Positions 8,590 through 17,876 are shown, numbered from the stretch's first letter. The stretch is 64,000 nt of DNA from FEN-1219 sp964503125 (GCA_964503125.1 CAZCZE010000009.1:62001-126000); one strand, 5' to 3'. Program-made: numbers and translations. Notes: generated from the letters alone by a model not told the origin.

Positions 8590-9945
8590 ATGGCGGGACT
8601 CTCGATAGAGCGCCCGCGCAAGGGCGCCGACCGAACGACAATCACCGGCGGACGCGTGGCGCTCAAGGCACGGCAAAAACTCGGCAAGTACCGCATCGAG
8701 CGGCGCATCTCCGAAGGACCGATCGCGGCCGTCTACGAAGCGGTCGACACGATCCATGGCCTGGCCGTGGCGCTCAAGATCCCGCACGAGAGCTCGATGA
8801 ACGAGCACTTTCTCGCGGACTTCAAGCGCGAGGCCCGGCTCGCGCACCGGCTCGAGCACGCCAACATCCTGCCCATTCGCGACGCGTCGTTCGTCGCGGA
8901 CCGCTTCGTGATCGCGATGCCGCTCGGCGAGCGCTCGCTCGCGAGCCGCATGCGGCGGAGACTCGCGACGCACTCGGCGCTCGATCTCATCGAGCAGGCC
9001 GTCGCGGCCGTCGCGCACGCGCACCGCGCCAACGTCATCCACTGCGACATCAAGCCCGACAATTTCATCCTGTTTCCGGGCAACCGGCTCAAGCTCACGG
9101 ATTTCGGCTTCTCGAAGGTCGTCGCAGGCACTCTGCGAGCCTCGGGGTCGGGGACCGTGGGCTACATCGCGCCCGAGCAGGCCGTCGGCCGGCCGAAGTT
9201 CCAGTCCGACGTGTTCTCGCTGGGCCTCGTCATCTACGAGCTGCTGTCGGGTGTCCTGCCCGAATGGCCGTACGACTGGCCGCCGCCCGAGATCAAGCGC
9301 GTGCGCGAGAAGCTCGGCTCGAAGCTCGTGACCTGGCTGCGCCGCGCCATCGAGGTAAGGCCCGAGAGGCGCTTCCGGAACGGCGACTCGATGTACCGGG
9401 AGCTCCTGCGCTTACGCAACGGCGCCGGCAGGAAGCGCAAGGCGCGGTCGAGCCATGCCGACGATCCGTCTCTGTGGCAGCAGGTGCTGTTTCGGCAATT
9501 CCGGCGCAAGTACGGCAAGTCGATCGAGGCGCGCTACCGCTGTCGCCATTGCGGCGGGCCCGTCTCTGAGCTCATGCAATGCTGCCCGTGGTGCGGCACC
9601 GAGCCGCCGCTCGATCGCCACTGGAGCCGCCACCCGGCCGAATGCCCGCGCTGCCGACGCGGCGTCAAGACCGATTGGCACTATTGCCCGTCGTGCTACG
9701 GGCCGGGGTTCGAGGTCGAGACGACGCGCCGGTTCTCGGACAAACGCTACAGCGCCAAGTGCCACAATGAGCAGTGCCGCGGCCCGCTGATGCCGTTCAT
9801 GCGCTACTGTCCCTGGTGCCGTGTCAAGACCAAACGCGCGTGGACGCTACCCGGCAGCGCGACGCGCTGCTCGCACTGCCGTTGGGGCGTCGACACGAAC
9901 TTTTGGCACTACTGCCCGTGGTGCACGAAGGCGCTCGAGTCATGA
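8590..9945 (+). CDS. Ser/Thr protein kinase with C-terminal zinc ribbons (PpkA/PknB-like)
   Basis: 451 residues from ATG 8590 (GTG 8656, just before the kinase fold, is an alternative). Kinase landmarks: degenerate glycine loop (ISEGPIAAV, 40-48), Lys63, Glu81, catalytic loop H151-C152-D153 (non-RD, Arg replaced by Cys), D171-F-G, and APE in GYIAPEQ. The last 150 residues are a chain of CxxC pairs (CRHCG, CPWCG, CPRCR, CPSCY, CPWCR, CSHCR, CPWCT), that is, several zinc-ribbon units ending in CPWC. There is no transmembrane segment, so it is cytoplasmic. It is followed by a PP2C phosphatase gene and, convergently, a TagH-like FHA gene, matching the PpkA-PppA-Fha set that regulates type VI secretion. 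Confidence 0.88.
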   Translation: MAGLSIERPRKGADRTTITGGRVALKARQKLGKYRIERRISEGPIAAVYEAVDTIHGLAVALKIPHESSMNEHFLADFKREARLAHRLEHANILPIRDASFVADRFVIAMPLGERSLASRMRRRLATHSALDLIEQAVAAVAHAHRANVIHCDIKPDNFILFPGNRLKLTDFGFSKVVAGTLRASGSGTVGYIAPEQAVGRPKFQSDVFSLGLVIYELLSGVLPEWPYDWPPPEIKRVREKLGSKLVTWLRRAIEVRPERRFRNGDSMYRELLRLRNGAGRKRKARSSHADDPSLWQQVLFRQFRRKYGKSIEARYRCRHCGGPVSELMQCCPWCGTEPPLDRHWSRHPAECPRCRRGVKTDWHYCPSCYGPGFEVETTRRFSDKRYSAKCHNEQCRGPLMPFMRYCPWCRVKTKRAWTLPGSATRCSHCRWGVDTNFWHYCPWCTKALES

Positions 9946-9967
9946 GCGGCGCGCAGGCCGAGGCTCC

Positions 9968-10795
9968 ATGAGCGCGGCCGGCGAGCGCGTGCAGTTGTTC
10001 CTCGGGGAATACGAGCGCGCGCAAGGCGACGAGTCGATGCCGCACGGCGAGGTCTGCGTCCGCAGCGTGCGGTCGCCCGAGAAGGACACGTTCAGCGAGG
10101 ACGCCGCGGCCGTCATCCAGCTCGGCGACGACTCGCTCGTGCTCGCCGTGGCCGATGGCGTCGGCGGCAACCCCGCGGGCCGCGAGGCCTCGAACGCCGC
10201 GGTGCAGGCGCTCGCGCGAGTTTTGAAGAAGCTGCGCGGCGACGAGCCGCAACTGCGGCCCGCAATCCTCGACGCCGTCGAGGAAGCCAACAAAGCCGTG
10301 CTCGGGCTCGCGCGCGGCGCGGCCACGACGCTCGTCGTGGCGCAGTTACACGCGACGCGGTTGCGCAGCTATCACGTCGGTGACTCGGAGCTGCTCGCCG
10401 TCGGGCAGCGCGGCCGCATCAAGCAGCGCGTCGTGCCGCACTCGCCGACGGGCTTCGCCGTCGAGGCCGGCTTGCTCGACGAACACGAGGCCGTGCAGCA
10501 CGACCAGCGCCACGTGCTCTTCAACGTCATCGGCTCGAGCGACATGCGCGTCGAGGTGGGCCCCGCGCTGCAGCTCGCGGCGTGCGACACCGTGCTGCTC
10601 GCGAGCGACGGTTTGTTCGACAACCTCTACATCGACGAGATCGTCGACGCAATCCGCAGCGGGCCGCTCAAGGCCGCCGCCGATCGGCTCGTAGAGCGCG
10701 TCCAGGCGCGCATGAAGAGCAACGGCAAGACCGACCAGCCGTGCAAGCCCGATGACCTCACGGTCGTGCTGTTCCGGCCGCACAAGCGGCGCTGA
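9968..10795 (+). CDS. PP2C-type Ser/Thr phosphatase (PppA/Stp-like)
   Basis: 275 residues from ATG 9968, 22 bases after the kinase stop, hence the same operon. Metal-binding and catalytic PPM motifs are present: EDAAAV near residue 44, VADGVGG, GDSELL, LASDGLFDN and PDDLTVV near the C-terminus. These are the aspartates that hold two Mn/Mg ions. It should remove phosphate from the neighbouring kinase and its FHA-bound substrates. The N-terminal 30 residues are not part of the standard domain. In type VI secretion the homologous PppA antagonises PpkA phosphorylation of Fha1; whether a secretion apparatus exists elsewhere in this genome cannot be seen. Confidence 0.9.
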   Translation: MSAAGERVQLFLGEYERAQGDESMPHGEVCVRSVRSPEKDTFSEDAAAVIQLGDDSLVLAVADGVGGNPAGREASNAAVQALARVLKKLRGDEPQLRPAILDAVEEANKAVLGLARGAATTLVVAQLHATRLRSYHVGDSELLAVGQRGRIKQRVVPHSPTGFAVEAGLLDEHEAVQHDQRHVLFNVIGSSDMRVEVGPALQLAACDTVLLASDGLFDNLYIDEIVDAIRSGPLKAAADRLVERVQARMKSNGKTDQPCKPDDLTVVLFRPHKRR

Positions 10796-10830
10796 GACCA
10801 AGCCAACCGAAGGGGTCAATGGGGGGGGCG

Positions 10831-11133
10831 ATGACCGAGCCGATCACAACAGCAACGGAGGAAGCGAGACCGGTAGAACCGCGGCGGCTCCACCCGAGCA
10901 TTGCGTTCCTCGGTGGGGTGATCGGGCTCGGCTATTGGTATGTCGGCCACATCAGCTACGCGATCGCGTTCGTCGTGGCGCAGTATCTCTACGCGGGCGA
11001 CCGGGTCGTCGCCGATACCTGGCGTTATCGCGACGCTCCCCCGGCGTTCGGGGACGCGTTCGCGGCTCAGCCGATCTTGGCTTGGCGCGGGTTGGCAACC
11101 GGCGGCGCGGCACGGCTTGCCTCGAGCTCGTAG
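10831..11133 (+). CDS. Short membrane protein, possibly a truncated remnant
   Basis: About 100 residues from ATG 10831, 35 bases after the phosphatase stop. Residues 20-60 contain one or two hydrophobic segments (IAFLGGVIGLGYWYVGH, YAIAFVVAQYLYAG) resembling the N-terminal hairpin of larger membrane proteins. The last 22 residues run antisense across the 3' end of the tagH-like gene (67-base overlap) and look unlike protein. I infer either a small genuine protein in the kinase operon or the stump of a longer gene cut by rearrangement. Function not recognised. Confidence 0.4.
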   Translation: MTEPITTATEEARPVEPRRLHPSIAFLGGVIGLGYWYVGHISYAIAFVVAQYLYAGDRVVADTWRYRDAPPAFGDAFAAQPILAWRGLATGGAARLASSS

Positions 11134-12452
11134 GCGCGCGTCAGCTCCTCGAGGAACTGCGGCGGGAACTGGCCGGGCTGGTGCGAAGTCATGACGGCGT
11201 AGAGATCCTTGAACAGATCCCAGTACTTGAGCTTGTTGGCCGCGTGGATGAGGCTGCGGGGCTTGCCGTTGCTGACCCTGTTCTCGAGCTCATCGGGATC
11301 GAGCTTGGCGACGTAGCTCGCGATCGCCTCGCGCACGGCGGCGAGCACGTGCTGCTGGTGCTGCTTGATGTCGGCGAACGTCTCGCGCACGGCCTCGACG
11401 GGCGGCAGGTACTCGGGGGAGTCGCGGAACAGCAAATTGTTGAGCGCTTCCTCGACGCTCGCCGAGAACTTGAGCGGGTTGTTGCTCTGCGGCTGGATCG
11501 TCGTCGTCGGGATGCGCAGCACCTGCTTCTGCTCGCTGCGCAGATGGAGGTTGTCGTTGAAGCCCAGCACGACTTCGCGCAGCACTTGCCCGAGCCGATG
11601 CAGGATCTCCGTGGCCTGGCGCTCGTCGAGCTTGCGCGCCGGCAGCCCGGTGCCGCGGAAGAACGCGTCGAGCGCCTGCGACGGCGCCGCTGGCGCGGGC
11701 GCCGGAGCCTGCGGAGCCGCCGTGGCCGATCGCGGCGCAGTGGGCGGTGCAGCAGCCCCAGCCGGAGCAGCCGGACTAGCGGGAGCCTTCTTGCGGGATT
11801 TCTTCATCGTCCGCGCGAGGCGCGCCGCGGCGCTCACGGGTGGCGGCTGCGAGAGGCGCAGCGGCGTGCTCGAAGTTGCCGGATCCGTGCCCGCCACCGG
11901 CTCGAGCGGCGGATCCTCCTCGAGACGCAGGTTGGCGGCATTCGCTTTGTTGACCCTTTGAATCTGGCCGATCTCGACTTCCTCGCTGATGAGCATCTCG
12001 ATGCCGACGGCCGTGATTTCCTGCGGCGCGACCATGTCGGCGCGGGTGGGATCGGGCGGCGGCACGCGCTGAGCCTTGGCGACGGGGTCTTCGTGCCCGT
12101 CGTCGGTCAGCGTCTCGCGCGTGTCGTCCTCGTCGACGATCTCGACGCTGATCTCGTACTCGCCGACCCGAATGCGATCGCCCGTGAACAGCCGTTGCGG
12201 GTTGCCGCGGCCGACGGGTTGCTCGGCGTCGTTGACGTAGACGCCGTTCGTCGACGTGTCGACGATGTAGTAACTGCCCGAGCGATAGTCGATCGCCGCG
12301 TGGCGGCTCGAGAGGTAGCGCTGGCCGTCCGGTAACACCCAATCGCTCTCGAGCGAGCGGCCGATCGTGCCGCCGCTGTGCCCAAATTCCATCGACCCTC
12401 GTTCGCCGAGGCCCTGGCGGTGGCGGCTGATGATCTGCAGACGTAATGCCAT
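11067..12452 (-). CDS. tagH: Type VI secretion-associated FHA domain protein TagH-like
   Basis: 461 residues from ATG 12452, chosen because it begins the FHA fold directly. The FHA domain is residues 1-100 with the phosphothreonine-binding landmarks G31-R32, S49-R50-H51 and N69-G70. A long Pro/Ala-rich linker (about 110-255) follows, and the C-terminal 200 residues (from LDAFFRGTGL, through FNDNLHLRSEQKQVLR and YVAKLDPDELE, to KYWDLFKDLYAVM) match the TagH C-terminal domain of type VI secretion FHA proteins. It should be the phosphorylation-dependent scaffold switched by the adjacent kinase and phosphatase. No other T6SS structural genes are in the window. Confidence 0.85.
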   Translation of the reverse strand: MALRLQIISRHRQGLGERGSMEFGHSGGTIGRSLESDWVLPDGQRYLSSRHAAIDYRSGSYYIVDTSTNGVYVNDAEQPVGRGNPQRLFTGDRIRVGEYEISVEIVDEDDTRETLTDDGHEDPVAKAQRVPPPDPTRADMVAPQEITAVGIEMLISEEVEIGQIQRVNKANAANLRLEEDPPLEPVAGTDPATSSTPLRLSQPPPVSAAARLARTMKKSRKKAPASPAAPAGAAAPPTAPRSATAAPQAPAPAPAAPSQALDAFFRGTGLPARKLDERQATEILHRLGQVLREVVLGFNDNLHLRSEQKQVLRIPTTTIQPQSNNPLKFSASVEEALNNLLFRDSPEYLPPVEAVRETFADIKQHQQHVLAAVREAIASYVAKLDPDELENRVSNGKPRSLIHAANKLKYWDLFKDLYAVMTSHQPGQFPPQFLEELTRAYELEASRAAPPVANPRQAKIG

Positions 12453-12619
12453 AGCGTTCCCTGATCGCCGGGCGCGGTCACCCGTGCGGAAGTCGAGCTT
12501 CCCCCGTGCGCGAGCATAGCGCCCCGTCCGCGGCAAACCGCAGCGCTGAGCGCTATTACTGTGATCCGGCTCTCACAACGCCCTGTGTTAAGCTCCGTGC
12601 CAAGTCAGGACGGACGGGC

Positions 12620-12967
12620 ATGCCAGCAAAGCCGATCTATCGCGTCGTCTTTCTCAATCAAGGCAAGGTCTACGAGGTGTACGCACGGCAAGTGAGCCAA
12701 ACGGGCTCGCTGTTCGGCTTCGTCGAGATCGAAGAGCTCGTGTTCGATGCGCGCAAAGGCGTCGTCGTCGACCCGGCCGAGGAGCGGCTGCGCATCGAAT
12801 TCGCCGGCGTCAAGAGAACCTACCTGCCGATGCACTACGTGCTCCGCATCGACGAGGTCGACAAGCAAGGTGTCAGCAAGATCACCGACGCGGAAGGCGG
12901 CAACGTCGCGCAGTTCCCCATGCCCGTGTATGCGCCGCAAGGTAAGGGCGGACCTACGGAACGCTGA
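12620..12967 (+). CDS. DUF1820 family protein
   Basis: 115 residues, full length for DUF1820, a small cytoplasmic family largely confined to gammaproteobacteria. The recognisable stretch is YRVVFLNQGKVYEVYARQV followed by GFVEIEELVF and HYVLRIDEV. It has an SH3-like, all-beta look and no catalytic motif. The start ATG at 12620 is preceded by a GGACGG purine stretch about 7 bases upstream. It is divergent from the tagH-like gene (167 bases) and 38 bases upstream of the MBL hydrolase, probably one transcript. Function unknown. Confidence 0.85.
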   Translation: MPAKPIYRVVFLNQGKVYEVYARQVSQTGSLFGFVEIEELVFDARKGVVVDPAEERLRIEFAGVKRTYLPMHYVLRIDEVDKQGVSKITDAEGGNVAQFPMPVYAPQGKGGPTER

Positions 12968-13005
12968 CGAGCCGCCGAGTTGCCCACCTCACTGAAGAAC
13001 CCGTC

Positions 13006-13767
13006 GTGACGCTGCGCTTCGTCTCGCTCGGCAGCGGCAGCCGCGGCAACGCTTCGCTCGTCGAGTTCGGCTCGACGCTGCTCATGGTCGACTGCGGCTT
13101 GCCCTGCAAGGTCGTCGAGGAACGCCTCGAGGCCGTCGATCGGCAGCCGCGCGACGTCACCGCCGTGCTCGTGACGCACGAGCACACGGATCACGCCCAG
13201 GGCATCGCGACGTTCGCGAAGCGCCACAACACGCCCGTCTGGATGACTCCGGGCACGGCCAGCGCGTTGCCCACGATCACGCGCGTCCAGCACTTGAGCT
13301 GCCACCGCGAGCTCGCAATCGGCGGCATCAGCGTGCAGCCATATCCCGTGCCGCACGACGCGCGCGAGCCCTGCCAGTTCACGTTCACCGCGGCGGGCCG
13401 GCGGCTCGGCATGCTCACGGACGCGGGCTACGTGACGCCGCACATGGTCGAGCGGCTCACGGACTGCGACGCGCTTGCGATCGAGTGCAACCACGATTTG
13501 GACTCCCTACAGCGTGGCCCGTACCCCGAGTCGCTCAAAGCCCGCGTGGCGTCGCGGTTCGGCCACCTCAACAACGATCAGACGACCGAGCTCTTGCGGC
13601 GCGTCGACTCGGCGCGCGTGCAATGGGTCATCGGCCTGCACTTGAGCGAGCGCAACAACTCGCCCGAGCAGGTGCGCGCGGCGCTTGGGCCCGCGCTCGA
13701 GCACGCGCGCTACCCCCTGCATCTCGCGAGCCAAGACGCGCCGACGCCGTGGCTCGCGCTCGATTGA
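13006..13767 (+). CDS. MBL-fold metallo-hydrolase (YycJ/WalJ-like)
   Basis: 253 residues from a GTG start at 13006. The N-terminus FVSLGSGSRGNASLVE and the metal motif H58-x-H60-x-D62-H63 (THEHTDHAQG) are intact, with further ligands expected in PVPHDAREP, LTDAGYVT and GLHLSERNN. This pattern fits the YycJ/PhnP-like branch (single-domain phosphodiesterase or exonuclease-like hydrolases), in clear contrast to the degenerate MBL protein at 922-1848. It is cytoplasmic, with no signal peptide. It follows the DUF1820 gene closely and is followed by a long inverted repeat. Confidence 0.88.
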   Translation: MTLRFVSLGSGSRGNASLVEFGSTLLMVDCGLPCKVVEERLEAVDRQPRDVTAVLVTHEHTDHAQGIATFAKRHNTPVWMTPGTASALPTITRVQHLSCHRELAIGGISVQPYPVPHDAREPCQFTFTAAGRRLGMLTDAGYVTPHMVERLTDCDALAIECNHDLDSLQRGPYPESLKARVASRFGHLNNDQTTELLRRVDSARVQWVIGLHLSERNNSPEQVRAALGPALEHARYPLHLASQDAPTPWLALD

Positions 13768-13787
13768 CCATGATCGCTGAGCGCAAC

Positions 13788-13908
13788 AGCGAGGCGTCGG
13801 TGTGAGAGGGGGCTTTCGGCAGCGTCGGCGACAGGACGTCGCCGACGCAGCCTACAGGGACGTATTCACGGCGGTGCCGAAAGCCCCCTCTCACGGCGAC
13901 GCCTCGCT
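13788..13908. repeat. Long nested inverted repeat (hairpin element, copy A)
   Basis: Outer arms 13788-13821 and 13875-13908 are complementary at 32 of 34 positions. Inside lies a second perfect 11-bp stem (13822-13832 with 13838-13848, loop AGGAC), followed by a core AGCCTACAGGGACG then TATTCACGGCG. A copy with the same core but unrelated outer arms lies at 62560-62686. It is intergenic between the MBL hydrolase and purL; it may be a mobile, REP-like or MITE-like element and may also end transcription. Confidence 0.75.
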
Positions 13909-13995
13909 ACGATGAGCTGTGAGCAAGTGGCGAGCCGCGCGGCCGCGAGAGTAGAATGCGCGTCCCAAAACGCTCACGAAGCGTGAGATGAATCC

Positions 13996-16900
13996 ATGAC
14001 GATGCTGCAGTTGGCCGGCCCACCGGCAGCGACTGCGTTCCGCCTCAAAAAGCTCCGCGCCGAGCTCCGCTCGCTCGCTCCCGCCGTCACCGACGTGGCC
14101 GTGCGTTTCGAGCACTTCGTGCACCTCGAACGTGCGCTCACGGATGCCGAGCGGCGTGTGCTCGCGGCGTTGCTCGACTACGGCGGCGGCCCGGCGCCCG
14201 CCGTCACCGGCCGCCAGCGCCTGTACGTCGTGCCGCGTCTCGGCACGATCTCGCCCTGGGCGTCGAAGGCCACCGACATCGCCAAGCTCTGCTCGCTGCC
14301 CGTGCGCCGCGTCGAGCGCGGCCGCGTGTTCGAGCTCGCGGCCCCCGCCGTGCTCAAGGACGCCGAGCGCTTAGGCGTAGCGCCGCTGTTGCACGACCGC
14401 ATGACCGAGACGCTGCTCAGCGAGCCGCCGCAGCGCGAGCAGTTGTTCGCCGAGCACTCACCAAGGCCCGTGCGCATCGTCGACGTGCTGGCCGGCGGGC
14501 GAGCGGCGCTCGAGCGCGCCAACGCCGAGCTCGGCCTCGCGCTCTCGGCCGACGAGATCGACTATCTCGCCGTGCAATTCAAAGCCATGGGGCGCAACCC
14601 CAGCGACGTCGAGCTCATGATGTTCGCGCAAGCGAACTCGGAGCACTGCCGGCACAAGATCTTCAACGCCGACTGGATCATCGACGGCGAGCGTGCGCCG
14701 AAGAGCCTGTTCGCGATGATCCGCAACACGCACGCGCGCGCACCCGAGGGCGTGCTGTCGGCCTACAAGGACAACGCGGCCGTCGTGGCGGGCGCTTCAG
14801 CCGGCTGGTTCTGGGCGGATCCCACGACGGGCGTCTACGGCTACTCGACCGAGCCCGCGCACCTCGTCATGAAGGTCGAGACGCACAATCATCCGACCGC
14901 GATCTCGCCGTTCCCGGGCGCCGCGACGGGCTCGGGCGGCGAGATCCGCGACGAGGGCGCGACGGGCCGCGGCGCGAAGCCGAAAGCCGGGCTCGTGGGG
15001 TTCACGGTCTCTCACCTCGAGGTGCCGGGGTGGCGCCAGCCCTGGGAGCGTGCGTCGCCGGGCAGGCCGGACCGCATCGTCTCGCCGCTCGCGATCATGC
15101 TCGAGGGTCCGATCGGCGCCGCGAGCTTCAACAACGAGTTCGGCCGGCCGAACCTCGCGGGCTATTTCCGCACGAGCCTGCTCGAGACGGGTGGCGCGTG
15201 GCGCGGCTATCACAAGCCCATCATGATCGCGGGGGGGTTGGGCAACATCCGCGCGGCCAACGTCGCTAAAGCTAAGCCGGGCCCGGGCGCCAAGCTCGTC
15301 GTGCTCGGCGGGCCCGCGATGCTCATCGGGCTCGGGGGCGGCGCGGCGTCGTCGCAGGGCAGCGGCGCGGGCGAGGCCGAGCTCGACTTCGCGTCGGTGC
15401 AGCGCGGCAACGCCGAAATGCAGCGCCGCTGCCAAGAGGTCATCGACACGTGCTCCGCGCTGGGCGCGGACAACCCGATTGCCGCGATCCACGACGTCGG
15501 CGCGGGCGGGCTCAGCAACGCCGTGCCCGAGATCGTCGATCACAGCCGCTGCGGCGCGACCATCGACTTGCGCGCCGTCCCGAACGACGAGCCCGGCATG
15601 AGCCCGATGGAGCTCTGGTGCAACGAGTCGCAAGAGCGCTACATGCTGACCGTGCTACCCGGCGACCTCGACCGCTTCGTCGCGATCTGCGAGCGCGAGC
15701 GCTGCCCGTTCGCCGTCATCGGCGAGCTCACGGCCGACCGCGAGCTCGTGGTGCGCGACGCGACGCTCGGCAACGTGCCCGTCGCGATGCCCATGGACGT
15801 GCTGCTTGGCAACCCACCGAAGATGACGCGGCACGCCGTGCGCACCAAGCCGAAGCCGCCCGAGTGGCGCCGCGAGCAGCTCGGCTTGGCCGCGGCCGTC
15901 GACCGCGTGCTCGCGTTCCCCGCCGTCGCCGACAAGTCGTTCCTCATCCACATCGGCGACCGCACGGTCGGGGGCTTGTGCGCGCGCGACCAGCTCGTCG
16001 GGCCGTGGCAGGTGCCCGTCAGCGACGTGGCCGTGACGGCGTCGGCCTACGAGGGCTACACCGGTGAGGCGTTCGCGATGGGCGAGCGCACGCCCGTCGC
16101 CATTCACGACGGGCCCGCGTCGGCACGCCTCGCCGTCGCCGAGGCCGTGCTCAACATCGCGGCCGCCGACGTGGCCGCGCTGTCCGACATTCGCCTGTCG
16201 GCCAATTGGATGGCGGCGGCGGGCCATGCCGACGACGACTACACGCTCTATGCCATGGTCCGCGCCGTCGGCGAGGAGCTGTGCCCGGCATTAGGTATAG
16301 CCGTGCCCGTCGGCAAGGACTCCTTATCTATGCGCACGGTCTGGAGCGACGGCGGCAAGGAGCGGGTCGTGACGGCGCCCGTGTCGTTGATCGTCTCGGC
16401 CTTCGCGCCCGTCGGCGACATTCGCCGCACGCTGACGCCCGAGCTCGTCCGCGAGCCGGGCTCGGCGCTCGTGCTCGTCGATCTTGCCAATGGCGCGCAG
16501 CGCCTCGGCGGCTCGTGCCTCGCGCAGTGCTACGGCCAGTATGGTGGCGCGCCGCCCGACGTCGACGACCCGGCGGTGCTCGCGCGCTGGTTCGCGGCGC
16601 AACGCGCGCTGCGCGCCGCGGACCTCGTGCGCGCCTATCACGACCGTTCCGACGGCGGCTTGTTCGTCACGCTCGCCGAGATGGCGTTCGCGGCGCACGT
16701 GGGGCTCGACATCGAGCTCGACAAAGCCGTGACTGACTCGCTCGCGTACTTGTTCAACGAGGAGCTCGGCGCCGTGATTCAGGTGCGAGCCACGGACCTG
16801 CCGCGCGCCCTGCGCGTGCTCGCGGAGAACGAGGTCGAGCACGCCGTCGTCGCGCGCGTGGCCGAGCACGGCGACCTCGCCGTCACGCGCGGCGGCGCGG

Positions 16901-17865
16901 AGCTGTATCGGGCCCCGCGCAGCGAATTGCACCGCAAGTGGTCGGAGCTCACGTACCGCATGCAGGCGTTGCGCGACGACCCCGAGTGCGCGCGCGAGGC
17001 CTACGAAGCGACGCTCGACGAGCAGGACCCCGGCCTCAACGTGAAGCTCACGTTCCCGTTGCCCGCCGAACGGCGCGCCGGCGCACGCGCCGGCCGGCCC
17101 AAGGTCGCCGTGCTCCGCGAGCAAGGCGTCAACGGCCAGCGCGAGATGGCCGCGACGCTCGACCGCGCGGGCTTCGAGGCTCACGACGTGCACATGAGCG
17201 ACTTGCTCGCGGGAAGCAAGGGGCTCGAAGACTATCGCGGCGTCGTCGCGTGCGGCGGCTTCTCGTACGGCGACGTGCTGGGGGCCGGCGAGGGTTGGGC
17301 GAAGACGATCCTCTACCACGACGGCGTGCGGCAGCAGTTCACGGAGCTCTTCGCGCGCGGCGACGCGTTCGCGCTGGGAGTGTGCAACGGCTGCCAGATG
17401 CTCGCGGCGCTCAAGGAGCTCATCCCGGGCACGGCGGCTTGGCCGAAATTCCTGCGCAACCGTTCCGATCAGTTCGAGGCGCGCTTGATACTCGTCGAGA
17501 TCGCACCGAGCCCGTCGGTGCTCATGCGCGGCATGGTGGGCTCGCGTTTGCCGATCGTCACGGCGCACGGCGAGGGCCGTGCGGAGTTCGCGTCGGCAAG
17601 CGCGCTCGAGGAATGCGATGGCAAGCTGGTCGCGGCGCGCTATGTCGCCAACGACGGCAGCGTCGCCGTGCGCTATCCCGCGAATCCCAACGGCTCGCCG
17701 CGCGGCATCGCCGCTTTGAGCAATGCCGACGGCCGCGTGACGATCATCATGCCGCACCCCGAGCGCGTGTTCCGCACGGCACAGCTGTCGTGGCACCCCG
17801 CGGACTGGGGCGAGTGCTCGCCGTGGCAGCGATTGTTCGACAACGCGCGCGAGTGGGTGGGCTAG
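13996..17865 (+). CDS. purL: Phosphoribosylformylglycinamidine synthase (FGAM synthetase)
   Basis: 1289 residues, the full single-chain PurL of gamma/betaproteobacteria. It converts FGAR, glutamine and ATP to FGAM in step 4 of de novo purine synthesis. Domains in order: N-terminal PurS-like domain, linker, two AIRS-like synthase halves (NSEHCRHKIFNADWIIDG, VKVETHNHPTAISPFPGAATGSGGEIRD and VPVGKDSLSMRT are diagnostic), and a C-terminal class I glutaminase with nucleophile Cys1130 in GVCNGCQML and the PHPERVFR motif near the end. The ATG at 13996 gives the standard N-terminus. It stands alone; a perfect GC palindrome follows its stop. Rare TTA codons occur before GGC/GGT at codons 126 and 766. 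Confidence 0.98.
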   Translation: MTMLQLAGPPAATAFRLKKLRAELRSLAPAVTDVAVRFEHFVHLERALTDAERRVLAALLDYGGGPAPAVTGRQRLYVVPRLGTISPWASKATDIAKLCSLPVRRVERGRVFELAAPAVLKDAERLGVAPLLHDRMTETLLSEPPQREQLFAEHSPRPVRIVDVLAGGRAALERANAELGLALSADEIDYLAVQFKAMGRNPSDVELMMFAQANSEHCRHKIFNADWIIDGERAPKSLFAMIRNTHARAPEGVLSAYKDNAAVVAGASAGWFWADPTTGVYGYSTEPAHLVMKVETHNHPTAISPFPGAATGSGGEIRDEGATGRGAKPKAGLVGFTVSHLEVPGWRQPWERASPGRPDRIVSPLAIMLEGPIGAASFNNEFGRPNLAGYFRTSLLETGGAWRGYHKPIMIAGGLGNIRAANVAKAKPGPGAKLVVLGGPAMLIGLGGGAASSQGSGAGEAELDFASVQRGNAEMQRRCQEVIDTCSALGADNPIAAIHDVGAGGLSNAVPEIVDHSRCGATIDLRAVPNDEPGMSPMELWCNESQERYMLTVLPGDLDRFVAICERERCPFAVIGELTADRELVVRDATLGNVPVAMPMDVLLGNPPKMTRHAVRTKPKPPEWRREQLGLAAAVDRVLAFPAVADKSFLIHIGDRTVGGLCARDQLVGPWQVPVSDVAVTASAYEGYTGEAFAMGERTPVAIHDGPASARLAVAEAVLNIAAADVAALSDIRLSANWMAAAGHADDDYTLYAMVRAVGEELCPALGIAVPVGKDSLSMRTVWSDGGKERVVTAPVSLIVSAFAPVGDIRRTLTPELVREPGSALVLVDLANGAQRLGGSCLAQCYGQYGGAPPDVDDPAVLARWFAAQRALRAADLVRAYHDRSDGGLFVTLAEMAFAAHVGLDIELDKAVTDSLAYLFNEELGAVIQVRATDLPRALRVLAENEVEHAVVARVAEHGDLAVTRGGAELYRAPRSELHRKWSELTYRMQALRDDPECAREAYEATLDEQDPGLNVKLTFPLPAERRAGARAGRPKVAVLREQGVNGQREMAATLDRAGFEAHDVHMSDLLAGSKGLEDYRGVVACGGFSYGDVLGAGEGWAKTILYHDGVRQQFTELFARGDAFALGVCNGCQMLAALKELIPGTAAWPKFLRNRSDQFEARLILVEIAPSPSVLMRGMVGSRLPIVTAHGEGRAEFASASALEECDGKLVAARYVANDGSVAVRYPANPNGSPRGIAALSNADGRVTIIMPHPERVFRTAQLSWHPADWGECSPWQRLFDNAREWVG

Positions 17866-17876
17866 CGCGCACGTCA

